From positions 20,708,001 through 20,772,000 of the forward strand of contig OZ231126.1 of assembly GCA_965153355.1 (NCBI GenBank): DNA of 64,000 bases, read 5' to 3'. Source of the stretch: Flaccisagitta enflata (lineage: Eukaryota > Chaetognatha > Sagittoidea > Aphragmophora). The translations under genes were made by a program, and so were the position numbers. Of the stretch, positions 51,116 through 62,525 are shown piece after piece. The notes below the pieces were generated by a model. The model saw only the letters and a list, made by a program, of their open reading frames with translations. It was not told the DNA's origin and ran no database searches. Numbering within the stretch: the first letter of the stretch is position 1; each line of letters starts with the position of its first letter.

Positions 51116-51569
51116 GCAAAATATTATCTTCACCTCAATCAATATTGAATATTACAACGATAAGTCAGCCCTGACATCGCAAGATTGTAAGATCCTCAAG
51201 AGGGGAAAATTAAGATTTTTCATTCTTGAATACAAATGGCACTTACCGGCTTCCTACAATACGGATTTTTTTGCACATATTTTTCCGACCTGCCCCATAG
51301 TATTTGGGAACACCATACTAAGTCTCATGAACTGCTGTTTTCATGAGGCTTTAACCGATCCCTTGAAAACCGTGGACTGAGAATAAAAAATGTCTTTTTC
51401 ATTGAATATGAATAACAAGCAACTTTGATAAAGAATTTTCAATGGTACAAAAATAAGAACAGGTTAAGAACATTCAAGCCTGAAAATTAGCTTATAATAA
51501 GAACGCTGAGCCTCACTTAAAAAAACTGTGCTCAACAAAAAATACGGCGTGTAAGGAAGAGATCAGCAA

Positions 51570-52070
51570 CAGACACACACTTGGCATTGAAAAAATCACT
51601 TTTTTAGAATCAGAGATTTTTGGTTGACTATGGTTGACTATGTGAACCTTCATGGGGGGGGGGGGGAAGGGGGAAGGAGGGAGCCAATTTTTTTTTGCGT
51701 AAAAAAGTTGGTCTCAATCGTTTCAGAATTGTTTGATACGTTCAAAAAAATTGTGTTAAAAAGATTGAAGTTGTCTTCAACTCATCACTTTTTTCCAAGT
51801 GGGGTGGCGATGAGCAGGTGTCCATCTCCCCCTGGGCTGGTCCTGCCTAATTGAAAGCTTCACAGTTCACTCACTCAGTACAATATATTGATCGTTCTTC
51901 CTTGGCCTGGGCCTAGTGAATGAAAAATGAACATGCATAGATAACACCTGTAGGAATGACAAGCCTGGTTGCAATAGCTCAGCGGCCCTTTATTCTGCTC
52001 CCCCTCCCCCTTTTTAGTTCTTTCGTTTTCTTCCCTGCCTGGTTAATGAATGTGTTTTTACCCCATGTAA
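51570..52070. other. No gene seen
   Basis: Unique sequence with one G run near 51653. No feature recognised. Confidence 0.45.
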
Positions 52071-52072
52071 GA

Positions 52073-52430
52073 AAACAAGGCTAGGCCAGGCCAGATACAT
52101 AGTAGCAAGAAGGTGCGCCTGGTGTTATGAATTCTTGGACCTGTTCCGAGCTCGATCAGACTTATCCCGAGCTCGATCAGACCTATCCCAAGCTCTAAAT
52201 ACCTAACTGTAGATGGATATGTTAATTAATGAATGTGAATGAAATGACCAATAACATAAATTCTTAAACCCATCCTGTGCTCTATCTAACCTATCCCAAA
52301 CTCTAACAGACCTATCCCAACCCCAGTTATTTAAAATGTTTATCAATCGAGCGCGATGGACGGACGAATGGACAAACCAACCAACCGAGCCTCACAGCGG
52401 TACTGCGACGCTGGACGCACCTAAAAAATC
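52073..52430 (-). mobile_element. R1-related repeat, subfamily C, long copy
   Basis: acaaggctaggccaggccag at the left; gacctatcccgagctcgatc units repeated about five times in the middle; a gacggacgaatgg..accaaccaacc tract; gcgacgctggacgcacctaaaa at the right. Confidence 0.5.
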
Positions 52431-52534
52431 CCACCTTAACGAATTTCAAGGAACTAACAAATTTTATCTTTTTAACCAGAATTCTTTTACAGCCAAAGTA
52501 GAAAATAACAAGTGACGCGGGGTCACAATATCGT

Positions 52535-52746
52535 TGCGGACTGCTGGGCAGGGGCTACCAACCCCCAAGCCTCACCCCAACCCCCCTCCCACACTCACAC
52601 AGACAATACCGACTGCAGCATCATTAATACGCGTTTTTCGCGTTTTCAAATCAAGCGTGACAACTCGAGCATAACAAATTGACCAACAAACGGACCGACG
52701 GATGGACAAAGCCTCTTAAAGAGTTGCGTGTCCGCAACTAAAAAGA
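52535..52746 (-). mobile_element. R1 repeat with a damaged left end
   Basis: gttgcggactgctgggcaggg, acgcgtttttcgcgttttca, gaccaacaaacggaccgacg and aagagttgcgtgtccgcaacta follow in the usual order. The ggccggatac hairpin is missing. Confidence 0.6.
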
Positions 52747-52801
52747 AACAAGTGAATGGGACTAATTAGTTGCGTCTATCACAAGTGGAATTCAATTAGA
52801 A

Positions 52802-53010
52802 AGGGGTCCGTGAGAGCGGAATCCAACTGTATAATGCTCAACCTCTTTTTCATGCATTAATTTAATTAACCATTCCCATATCCTTTGAATACGAACCGTT
52901 TGTAGACGTGAATGATGAACAAGATCGGTGTCAATTGATGAAGCTTTAAACGCGGCTTTATGTGAGACGTTGATGAGAAACTTATTCCTTCGGGTTACTA
53001 TGCCAAAATG
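52802..53010 (-). other. Open stretch of possible coding origin
   Basis: About 65 codons read RRNKFLINVSHKAAF.. to a stop, with mixed composition unlike the surrounding repeats. No family recognised, no clear ATG or splice border. Confidence 0.2.
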
Positions 53011-53021
53011 AACAACGACTT

Positions 53022-53198
53022 TTTTAGTCGCGCGCATGCGACTCTATTACCTACCTTGTCACTCAGTCGGTTGGTCCGTCTGTCGCACTTGGCTTAGGTT
53101 TTCGCCTAACTGCTCCTGCCCAAATGCTTGGATAATCACATTTTTCACCGCCCCTGCGCACCTGCATGCGACTTACGTAGCCGTGTATCCGGCCTTGC
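53022..53198 (+). mobile_element. R1 repeat, full copy
   Basis: tttttagtcgcgcgcatgcgact, cagtcggttggtccgtctgtc, gcccctgcgcacctgc and the end gccgtgtatccggccttg. The tetranucleotide tract is short. Confidence 0.75.
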
Positions 53199-53470
53199 TT
53201 TACCATGCACAGGATCTTATCTACAATTCTACATTGACCTTAATACGCGTGCACATTTTACTTAAATAAGCTTTGTCCCGGTTAGTCCATAAATCAGTCG
53301 GTCCGTGTAAAGAATGGTTACTAAAGTGAGTTATTTCAAGAGCTTTTGGATCATAACAATTGGGAGTGGGACCGTAGCAATCAGCATTGAGACTGTGACA
53401 GCTAGCATTTGGACAATACCAATTTGTGCTGGAGACATACATATTTGCACTGCGGATGTAACAATCGGGT

Positions 53471-53985
53471 GTGTCAATATGCAAAAGGTTTTATGATGAG
53501 ACCGTCAACATCAGACAGTGCAAGGTAGTGAATTTTAAAACCTTTACCGTTTTTATTTTGTCAAATTTCATTCATCTTCCATTTTTTTCAGAATCACTTT
53601 TTATACGCTAATTTGTATGTTGCTGTGTTGATGATTTTGTTTCAGTATCATTGCTGGTGAATTTAATCAAATCTAAACCCATGAATATCCTGGAGGTAAT
53701 TCTAGTTGAAACAAGGTGAATGCTGTTTATTCATCACCAAAGTTGTAAAAAGAGACAATGACAAATTTTTTCTGTAGAAATTATGAGTTTCATTTTCACC
53801 AAAACAGGGTGCAGATGCTGGAAATATATATATTTTTGACAATTTTTACTTGCCCTAAAAAAACGGAAGATGAATGAAATTTGAAAAAATAAAAATGGTA
53901 AACACATTAAAATTCTTTTGTTTACATTCCTTAAAGTCGATGATCTGATCAAAAATACTTTTGCATATTGACACACCCGAATGTA
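53471..53985. mobile_element. Fold-back element
   Basis: gggtgtgtcaatatgcaaaa with tttcattcatcttcc on the left is mirrored by ggaagatgaatgaaa and ttttgcatattgacacaccc on the right. The centre is near 53728. No ORF. Confidence 0.75.
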
Positions 53986-53989
53986 ACAA

Positions 53990-54580
53990 TGTGCAGTTGT
54001 GCACTAGGGCTAAAAGTACCGTAAAAAGTATTGCCTTTTGTTCAGATTGGCTTAGGCTTATAAAGGGAACAGCGGTGTCAAATTCGAATTTATGTTCAAC
54101 TTCCAAATTAGCAAAGCACCATTTTTCTCAATTCTTGATTCAAGTTCGAATTCATGTTCAGCTTCATAAGTTTATTAGACCGATTTCTAACTTCAGCAGC
54201 ACCGAGGAATAGTGTGGTTGTCTCATGTCAACTGACAAAATGTGATTTTTTAGCAAAAAAATTCCAATTATCTTAAAATCGAGTTGTTCCATTCAAATAT
54301 CTGAAAAAAAAAGAGTTGTTTCATGCAAAGATTCAAAAATTGTCTCTGCTTTATAAGATTGGGGTAAGGAGAATGTAGCATATAGCAACTTGCATAATAT
54401 GCTTTATGATCTTAACTGACATATTGCTGTGGCAGAAATAACCAGTGGGGTTAGTGGAAATACAGTCTACACTGGAGGAATGTACTTAAGACAAATTCAA
54501 TGTTTGAAATATAAGTTGTTCAATTGATGCTTGTGTCCCTGATATTTTTGGTTGCCATGAAAACAAATTATTTTATGAAC
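53990..54580. other. No gene seen
   Basis: AT-rich unique sequence. Confidence 0.45.
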
Positions 54581-55011
54581 AGTTATAACTGCAAGAATAT
54601 CAATAATTCTCAGGATTATGTCAAAATTGGGGATTTTACTGTCCATCCTGCACTAGACCAATTTTTGACCAAAGGTATGCAAATCTGCAGTCAGAAATGG
54701 TCTCAGGTCAATATTTCGATAGGCTACGGCTACATTTCTCAGGTCAAAATACTATACAAGGTCAAATTTTCAAAATTGGAAATTTGTCAATCTGATTGCA
54801 GATTCAAAATCCTTGAAAAAAACTTTTAAAAGAAAGTATCTTTCTTTTTTTGAAATTTTGATTGGAACAGTCAGAATTAGCGTTAAACATCCAAAATAGA
54901 GAAAAATTGCTCTTTTGTCTAAATTTGGCCTAATTTTGACAGATAATGTAAATTTTGACTATGTTCTAATCAAAATTTTGAAAAAAGAAAGACTTTCTTC
55001 ACACAGTTTTT

Positions 55012-55460
55012 TGCTACAGTACGATGGGAGCAATAAGTGCAGTAGAAAGAGGGCCCTCTATATTCTCACTGTTTAAAGGAAGAACCTAAAGCTTTGGTTT
55101 TTCTGAAAGCTGATGGTCCAAGGTATTGAGTGAACACAAAATTCCAAACCAAGTGATTCATAAGAAAACTGCCAATTGAAATCCTTACATTGCATGTGGC
55201 GTGATAGCTCTGTTGACAGAGTGATGAACTTGAGAATAATAATTTCTCTCTCTTCAGTGTCACAGGTTCGAATCCCGAGTGGTGCTGCACATTTTTTCTT
55301 TTCGGTCAATAGTTGGAGCTAGAGGAATAAAACTATATTCACTCAAAGCTCTTGCTCATCAGCTTTCAGAAAAACCATAATTGTAGCTACTTCATAAGAA
55401 TAGTTAAGCAGGAAATGACCCTCCATCTGAGGTTCTCATTGCTCCTATGGTACTGTAGGA
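55012..55460. mobile_element. MITE nested in R3, holding a tRNA-like segment
   Basis: Inverted ends: tacagtacgatgggagcaat ... and attgctcctatggtactgta. Inner pair: ttggtttttctgaaagctga near 55092 and tcagctttcagaaaaacca near 55355. Between the arms is the tRNA-like sequence at 55195-55292. Confidence 0.7.
55195..55292 (+). other. tRNA-like segment, possible Pol III promoter remnant
   Basis: Contains ggttcgaatcccgagtgg, which fits the B box and T arm, and an upstream tagctctgttgacagag, which could form a D-type stem. The acceptor stem does not pair well and the T stem has mismatches, so it is not a working tRNA. It could be a SINE-like head or an old tRNA pseudogene. Confidence 0.35.
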
Positions 55461-55699
55461 TTTTGAATCTGCAATCAGATTGATAAATTTCCAATTTTGA
55501 AAATTTGACCTTATGTAGTATTTTGACCTGAGAAATGTAGCCGTAGCCTATTGAAATATTGACCTGAGACCATTTTTGACTGCAGATGTGGATTCCTGGT
55601 ATTCAAAATTGGTCTAGAATGGGATGAACGGTAAAATCCCACAATTTTGACATAATCCTGGGGATTTTGAATATCAATATTTTCACAAATGAAATGAGG

Positions 55700-56465
55700 G
55701 AACATTGCTCATAATCAAATTTGCCACAGCTTGCCACAGTATGTTCTGTAAGAATATTGCACGTCTAGCCGTTGCTTGGGGCACCATTTTGCGGTTGCTA
55801 GGGGTGATGCCCCTTAGCAACGATAAACGAGCGACGCTGTGGGAAAGTTGTAGCAAATTTAATTCTAATTAAGGTTCCCTGATTATTTCTATCAAAATAC
55901 CACGTGGACCAAAAAAAAGATGCACCTACTTATTGATTAATAAAACAAATAGAAAAAAATGATTTTAAATATTTTCAAATAAGTCATTAAAGACTTTCAA
56001 AAAATCTTTCAATATAGACCAATCCCAAATCTGTATTTCAAACAGTTTAGAAATTAGAGTACAGCAAAAAAAAGCACTGATTAGCTTGAATACAATTTTA
56101 CATAGGAATTGCAAAATTAAATTTGGTAATGTCATTTCTAAGAAAAAAAAATAGAGATGCCAGATTGTCATCAAATAAAAGTACTTTCAAAAAGCTTTGA
56201 AATGATTTAAGATTTTAATTTTTTTCAAAGGTTTATATGCAAAATTAACTATCTAAAAGTGTGTCTATTTTTTTTTAGTTGTGTTGTATTGATATTCTAC
56301 TATCTTGGTCAAATTAAGAGTCCTTGTAGTATACTTTTTTTAACATATTTTTAAATATTGATTAACAAAACTTACTTTTAGCACTATTTTGCACCATTGT
56401 TTGCTTGTTTACTTTTTATGGTCTCACATGAGTATTATTGATTTACGCATAACATAATTCTTTAC
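55700..56465. other. No gene seen
   Basis: AT-rich sequence with a short inverted pair (cttagcaacgataaacgag and the gccgttgcttggggc region) near 55770-55830. Confidence 0.4.
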
Positions 56466-56469
56466 TTTT

Positions 56470-56992
56470 TGCCATATTTCCTCTAATTAGCGCCCGGGGC
56501 ACTTAAGAATTGAAAAAGGATTTTTGCCTGTTTTACTATCTTATTAGCGCCCTCTTTAGCATGTCAAACAAAAACTAGAATACAGTAATACAGAAGATTT
56601 TAGGTAGGAACAGATTCAATTCTGTGATTTCAATAGAAAAACTCATTTATGAAGTTAGAAAAATAAAAAGATACATTGAAAAACTGTACATAGTTGAACG
56701 CTTTTTACAAAATTCTGCGTATAACAAATATTTATATTTGGTCCCTTCAATTGATTTTCTTTTAAATCTTTTATTGGCGATAACAGAATTCCATCTATAA
56801 CAAATAAAATTTTTCGGTCCCTTGAAGACAGCTAGAGTGGGGTTTAAGTTAAACCGTTAAGTTAAATTAACTGTATTTGTAATGTGTATCTGTAATCTTT
56901 AATAAAAATGATAAAAAAAGTTGAATACATAATATTTTCAAAAGGGGGGCGCTAATTAGAGGAGGGGCGCTTATTAGAGGAAATATGGTATC
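56470..56992. mobile_element. MITE with gccatatttcctctaattagcgcc ends
   Basis: The left end at about 56471 (catatttcctctaattagcg) and the right end at about 56945-56990 (cgctaattagagg ... ttagaggaaatatgg) are inverted. Inside are direct variants of cgcccc/ttattagcgccctc and an ataacaaat pair. No ORF. Confidence 0.7.
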
Positions 56993-56994
56993 TG

Positions 56995-57320
56995 CTTTTG
57001 CCCCTTTGATTTTATGGACAGGCTTGTACTAATTTTGTTATAAAATCTAAACAGTTTGAGCAAATGAGCTCAGCTTGGTGGTAAAGGAAAGCTCTTTTGA
57101 AACTCTTTACAACAATCACCGATTTTTCATTGCAGAGGTTTCTAATGGTCACCATTTCTTATATGTTTTGAATGATCTGCTCACAATCTAGGCAAACATG
57201 GCGGACTCTTAATTTGAAAAATCAATTTTGGTTTCCATATTACCCAAAAAACTCAGGGAGAAAAGCATCAATTGAATAATTTGTAGTTCAAATATCAAGT
57301 TTGTCAAATGAAATGAAACA
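56995..57320. other. No gene seen
   Basis: Unique sequence. Confidence 0.4.
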
Positions 57321-57321
57321 A

Positions 57322-57455
57322 GGCCGGACACACAGCCAATATCAGTTGCGGACGGGTGAGCAGGGGCGAATAAGCGCACTTTCAAACTCGATCATTACCA
57401 ACAGACAGACGGACAGACGAAGCCTGTTTTAGAATCGCTGGTCTGCGATTAAAAA
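57322..57455 (-). mobile_element. R1 repeat, short diverged copy
   Basis: aacaaggccggacacacagcc, gttgcggacgggtgagcaggg, accaacagacagacggacag, atcgctggtctgcgattaaaa: complete but with a short tetranucleotide tract. Confidence 0.7.
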
Positions 57456-57714
57456 CTTAATTGCCTTCCTTCAGTTTAGCAGTATTTCTACAAACCCCAT
57501 GGGAGAGTGCGTTAATTCAAACAAGTTTCTGCATCATCAGAAACGTAGATTGGATCCAATTGCGGGGAAGGAACGGACCCAATTACGGGAAAGGAACTTT
57601 TCTTTGCCGCGAAAAAGCAATCAATACACATTGAAACCAGGCAGGGCCAGTCATGCCTAAATTGTCAATGGTGAAAATGTCGAATTGACAGATAAATCAA
57701 ATGACGAACCAAAG

Positions 57715-59125
57715 AGTCGATGGCTGCCCAAAAAGTTGATGGCCGCCTGATGAGTCAATGGCAGCCTGATGAGTCGATGGCAGCCTGATGAGCCAATGGC
57801 CGCTCGAGGAGTCATCGACCGCTCGAGGAGTTGATGGCCGCCCGAGGAGTCGATGGCCGCCCAAGGAGTTGATGGCCGCCCGAGGAGTCGATGGCCGCCC
57901 GAGGAGTCGATGGCCGCCCGAGGATTCGATGGCCGCCCGAGGAGTCGATGGCCGCCCGAGGAGTCGATGGCCGCCCGAGGAGTCGATGGCCGCCCGAGGA
58001 GTCGATGGCCGCCAGAGGAGTCGATCACCACCGAAAGAGTCGTCACCACCCGAAGAGTCGATCACCGCCCGAAGAGTCGATCACCGCCCGAAGAGTCGAT
58101 CACCGCCCGAAGAGTCGATCACCGCCCGAAGAGTCGATCACCGCCCGAAGAGTCGATCACCGCCCGAAGAGTCGATCACCGCCCGAAGAGTCGATCACCG
58201 CCCGAAGAGTCGATCACCGCCCGAAGAGTCGATCACCGCCCGAAGAGTCGATCACCGCCCGAAGAGTCGGGGGGGCGAGAGAGTCGACCGCCCGAAGAGT
58301 CGATCACCGCCCGAAGAGTCGATCACCGCCCGAAGAGTCGATCACCGCCCAAAGAGTCGATCACCGCCCGAAGAGTCGATGGCCGCCCGAAGAGTCGATC
58401 ACCGCCCGAAGAGTCGATCACCGCCCAAAGAGTCGATCACCGCCCGAAGAGTCGATCACCGCCCGAAGAGTCGATCACCGCCCGAAGAGTCGATCACCGC
58501 CCGAAGAGTCGATCACCGCCCGAAGAGTCGATCACCGCCCGAAGAGTCGATCACCGCCCGAAGAGTCGATCACCGCCCGAAGAGTCGATCACCGCCCGAA
58601 GAGTCGATCACCGCCCGAAGAGTCGATCACCGCCCGAAGGGTCGATCACCGCCCGAAGAGTCGATCACCGCCCGAAGAGTCGATCACCGCCCGAAGAGTC
58701 GATCACCGCCCGAAGAGTCGATCACCGCCCGAAGAGTCGATAATCGCTCGAAGAGTCGATAATCGCTCGAAGAGTCGATCACCGCTTGAAGAGTCAATCA
58801 CCGCTTGAAGAGTCAATCACTGCCTGATGAGTTGATGGTCGCCCAAAGAGTCGATGGCCGCCTGTAGAGTCAATGGCCGCCTGTAGTCAATGGCCGCCTG
58901 TAGAGTCAATGGCCGCCTGTAGAGTCAATGGCCGCCTGTAGAGTCAATGGCCCCCTGTAGAGTTAATGGCCGCCTGTAGAGTCAATGGCCGCCTGTAGAG
59001 TCAATGGCCGCCTGTAGAGTCAATGGCCGCCTGAAGAGTCAATGGCCGCCCGAGGAGTCAATCACCGCCCAAGGAGTCAATCACCGCCCGAGGAGTCAAA
59101 CACCGCCTGAGGAGTCGATCACCAC
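57715..59125. repeat. 19-bp minisatellite, about 70 copies, in three domains
   Basis: The main unit is gaagagtcgatcaccgccc (about 58050-58740). To the left the unit is gaggagtcgatggccgccc (about 57830-58020). To the right it is tagagtcaatggccgcctg (about 58850-59040). A short break (gggggggcgagagagtcgac) occurs near 58267. Because 19 is not a multiple of 3, each unit is read in all three frames in turn, and none has a stop. Long overlapping open frames therefore exist in all forward frames (about 296-324 codons, a 19-residue repeat) and on the reverse strand. There is no other sign of coding. Confidence 0.95.
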
Positions 59126-59129
59126 CTGA

Positions 59130-59698
59130 AGAAATAGATGAAAACAATCAACCATATGTAGAACTGAAACAAAGTTATATTATAATGTTGTCGTAAAATG
59201 CATGACTCCCCATACATACATATAGTGGGTCTTTACAAGTATCATGTCGGTCTTTACATTTATCAACTGATGAATAGATAGACTAATAAAGCAAAACTAT
59301 CAGATGGACGAGCACGGACTGACCAACAGACAGACTGTCCTGAGTCTGAAACAAAGAAAACATTGGACTACAGCCAAAACAAAGTATCGGCATGCTATAG
59401 CATGATAAAATCAAAAGCTATCATGCTTCAAATCCTCACCTTCAACATGACGCGCTCAATGTTTTCCTCATAATCTTGCTTACATCGCATATTTCACGTT
59501 ACAATAATTCCAATAGTGGCAGCGCAGAATGTTCGCGTCAAGACGCTTGACACAAGGGAGAAAATTGAGGACGCAAGCGAAATGACGTTAATACTTCAAA
59601 ATTATCGTGCTGGCAGCGTTGGTCAGAAGAGAGGCGATCACATAAAAACACTGGAAATAATGCATGAAAACAATTTTGGCAAGCTTAAATAACATTTA
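59130..59698. other. No gene seen
   Basis: Unique sequence between the minisatellite and an R1 copy. Confidence 0.45.
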
Positions 59699-59848
59699 AC
59701 AAGGCCGGATACACGGCCAATACCAGTCGCGGACGGGTGGGCAGGGGCGGAAATGCGTGTTTTCCCACTATTCGACTCGAGCGTGACGGACCAACGGACC
59801 GACGGACGGACAAAGCCTCTTATAGAGTCGCTAGTCCGCGACTAAAAA
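59699..59848 (-). mobile_element. R1 repeat, full copy
   Basis: Both hairpins are intact (ggccggatacacggcc; agtcgctagtccgcgact). Nearly identical to the copy at 49.1 kb apart from orientation and the length of the tetranucleotide tract. Confidence 0.85.
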
Positions 59849-59897
59849 GAGATGAGAAATTAGTTGGGTTTTACAACAGTAACACGGCTTTACAAGC

Positions 59898-60035
59898 TAA
59901 ACAGGGCCACCACCTACATGTCGCGTGCGGGGTATAAACAACTTTAGATGACATAGAATGACTGATAATGCCATGGGGGAAGGAAGGACCGACCAACGGA
60001 CCGACAAAGCGGGGTTGTGTAGCACGCGACTAAAT
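59898..60035 (-). mobile_element. R1 repeat, degenerate
   Basis: aacagggccaccacctacatg, gtcgcgtgcggggta, accgaccaacggaccgacaa, gtagcacgcgactaaat. Confidence 0.5.
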
Positions 60036-60339
60036 ATCGCGCTGGGAGCACTTTATCATTGTTAACACAATCATTGACACTGACGAGCTGGTGGATGGAA
60101 GGACTGACAAACTGCCAGATAGACACTGCTGCTCTCAGATCGTGATTAAAATCCTATACTTAAAAAAGCCAAACAGTTCAAAACATTATCATTCACTAAT
60201 TTTCTGTACCAATATCAAACGTTTTAGAGAAGAATTACGTTCCCACAATCCGATGAACGTGTAGTTACAATATCATCACGGGGAGGGGGAGGTAAATACA
60301 TGTTAGTACATTTTTGATTAAATCATTGAGATTATTTTA

Positions 60340-60830
60340 TCATAATTATTCTAGCTATGGATAGACAAACCGAGGTTCAGATTTACGGACAGACAAAGCC
60401 AGTAGTTATATTGGAAGTCTTTTTTTTATAAGAACCTAGTTTAAAAGAACATTAAGGCTTCAAATAGCCTCAAAATTAAGAACATATTAAGATCATATAA
60501 AGGCTTCATTTTCATATAAAATTTTTTTTTAATCATAATACTTAAGAAATATCAATAAAACAAAATTTTACTACTTTAAAAATAAATACCTTGAAAATAT
60601 CTTTTAAATTTGTTGTTTAGTATCTATTTTAATGATTATTGTTAAACTTGTATTAAATATCTTTAGATAACAGAAAATCATAAGGTTTCTTTTAATTTAT
60701 ACAGAATTTAAAATTAAGAACTTTTTAAGAATGTTAAAGGCTGAAATTGTCCTTTAAGATAAAAACATGAAGCCTTTGAAAAAAAATGACGTTCTTATAA
60801 AAAAAAAAGAGTGTAACGGACTGAACAGCA
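60340..60830. other. R1 remnant and AT-rich sequence
   Basis: A weak R1 tract (gatagacaaaccgagg, acggacagacaaagcc) near 60360, then AT-rich sequence with ataagaac motifs like those at 45.83 and 46.05 kb and an inverted pair ttttttataagaac / gttcttataaaaaaa about 370 bases apart. Confidence 0.4.
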
Positions 60831-60939
60831 TACAGCCACTTTCCACCCGCAATAATTCTCTTGCCCCTTGTGCCAACTCTCAAGCACTAGCCCATGTGCA
60901 TCTTTATAACTAGTGTTGTAATTGCAAAACCTAATAAGT

Positions 60940-61130
60940 ATTCAGTAATCGGTTAGAATGCACATTTTCTCTCCTAACCAACACCCCGGCAACAACGACT
61001 CGCCCCGTAACACTAGCCTGCGCGCGAGCACAATTACGTAACAGCGTCAGACACCACGCACCCCGGCCCATCTCGAACTGCAACCTATTCGGCGATAAGT
61101 TAAAAGTATGGCGCGACCCGGGAGAGAAAC
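60940..61130. other. CpG- and GC-rich patch
   Basis: Sequence such as gcctgcgcgcgagcac and cgactcgccccg stands out from the AT-rich surroundings. It might be a promoter-like region. No transcript is identifiable beside it. Confidence 0.25.
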
Positions 61131-61247
61131 GAAAATCAAAGATCGTGATCATGAGTACGAGGATGACGAAAGGGTGAAGGAAAGAGCTAGCCTGGAGTGA
61201 CGCGACGTCATCAAATAAAAAATACAGGCAGGCGCTAAATTCCGCCG

Positions 61248-61250
<3 letters not shown>

Positions 61251-61291
<41 letters not shown>
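61251..61291. repeat. (AG)n microsatellite
   Basis: Uninterrupted ga run. Confidence 0.95.
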
Positions 61292-61292
<1 letters not shown>

Positions 61293-61299
61293 AAATGTA

Positions 61300-62135
61300 T
61301 CAGAAGAGCGCATTACTAACCGCGACGTAACTACGTTATCATACTTGATAGCATCAATTAATCAAACTACATAAGATTAATTGTTTAAATGATGCATGTC
61401 ACGGAGCGAAGTCGTCACGGAGTCACGGAGAAAGGAGGGATCTAGGGAACTCAATCACACTCGCCGTCCTTCTTCTGGCGAGGGCCGGCAGTTGGGTGGC
61501 AAATTCGGAAATTCCCATTGTGAGAATTGGGGCCCGGATCGAGCGTTGTCTGTAACCATATCATGCCGTATTATCCCCATTATAAAAGACTTGTGTTTTT
61601 TCGAGCTTCTGCTTTGCGCAATGATCGAATATCTCATCAATAAATTAAATACTACCTATTATAATTATTTCGCGCTATAAATTTTCCGTTGGAATCCAAA
61701 GCAGAATTACAAGATCTATGCATTGGTGCCACTCCCAGGGTAATAGAAGGTGGCGTTTGGCCGTACAGGCAAGATCTTACACGCAGTTGAGTTTGATTTC
61801 AGAGCAAAATCATAACTGTTCCAACCCTCATGCCCATCTTGTTCAAGCCCTAGAGATTGGGAGGGCGATCTCTTTGATTCTTTTGAAAGAACCCACACTT
61901 ACATTTTAGAGGTTGGTGGCAATGCTAACGTACAATTTGTTTCCTCATTTTGATATTATTGAGTGGGTGAGTGAAATTGAGTTTTTCGAATAAGCGAGGT
62001 TAGACATTAATTCAATCGCAAAAGCATTAGCTTGTAGATTTTTGGCATAGTAGAAAAATGATGTCGGCTTCTAGAATTGTAGATTTTTGTCATAGTAGAA
62101 AAATGATGTCGGCTATAGAAAGTGAAGCTATAGAA
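61300..62135. other. No gene seen
   Basis: Unique sequence. A short duplication, gtagatttttg..catagtagaaaaatgatgtcggct, occurs twice near 62033-62115. Confidence 0.45.
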
Positions 62136-62140
62136 ATAGA

Positions 62141-62281
<141 letters not shown>

Positions 62282-62282
62282 C

Positions 62283-62525
62283 GAAGCGCTACCGCACAAG
62301 CGCCATGCACGAGCGCCGCGCGATTGCACCAGCGCCACCCCACAAGCGCCACGTGGCAGCAGAGGCGCCGCCCCACAAGCACATCGAGACTGCAGTAGTG
62401 CCGCCCCGCAAGCGACACGCGGCAGCTATAGTGCTGCATCGCTCGCGCCCCGCGACTGCTATAGTGCCGTCACACACGCGCCATACGCCATCAGTAGCGC
62501 CGCCGCACACGCGCCACAACGCTTC
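62283..62525. repeat. GC-rich minisatellite of about 33 bp
   Basis: About seven imperfect units of gcgccaccccacaagcgcca followed by cgcggcagcagta-like sequence, just after the gt run. The 33-base period keeps one forward frame open as an 11-residue Ala/Pro/His/Arg repeat. Not evidently a gene. Confidence 0.75.

Larger units (their letters stand above)
45990..51565. mobile_element. Pair of long inverted repeats about 5 kb apart
   Basis: The left part (about 45995-46060 with acacgctgtatttt and ataagaacatcagcctcag; 46255-46405 with gttttcaagggatcggttc, ccatggggcaggccgg and aatccgtattgtaggaag) is mirrored at 51230-51375 and 51490-51565. Inside, gttgtcctt-type units at 46545-46800 face aggacaagtct units at 51030-51110. 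The interior holds other repeats and no transposase. Whether it is one element or two facing copies of a repeat is open. Confidence 0.6.
54585..55690. mobile_element. R3 inverted-repeat element, second copy
   Basis: The left arm (about 54595-54800: aggattatgtcaaaattggg, ctgcagtcagaaatggtctc, gataggctacggctac) is mirrored by the right arm (about 55460-55680). The pattern matches the element at 37.9-40.0 kb. A smaller inverted-repeat element lies in the centre. Confidence 0.8.

Noticed and set aside
57788-58808. Overlapping plus-strand open frames of about 300 codons as a repeat-protein gene
   Set aside because: All three frames are open because of the stop-free 19-bp unit. There is no start context, no non-repeat domain and no splice signal.
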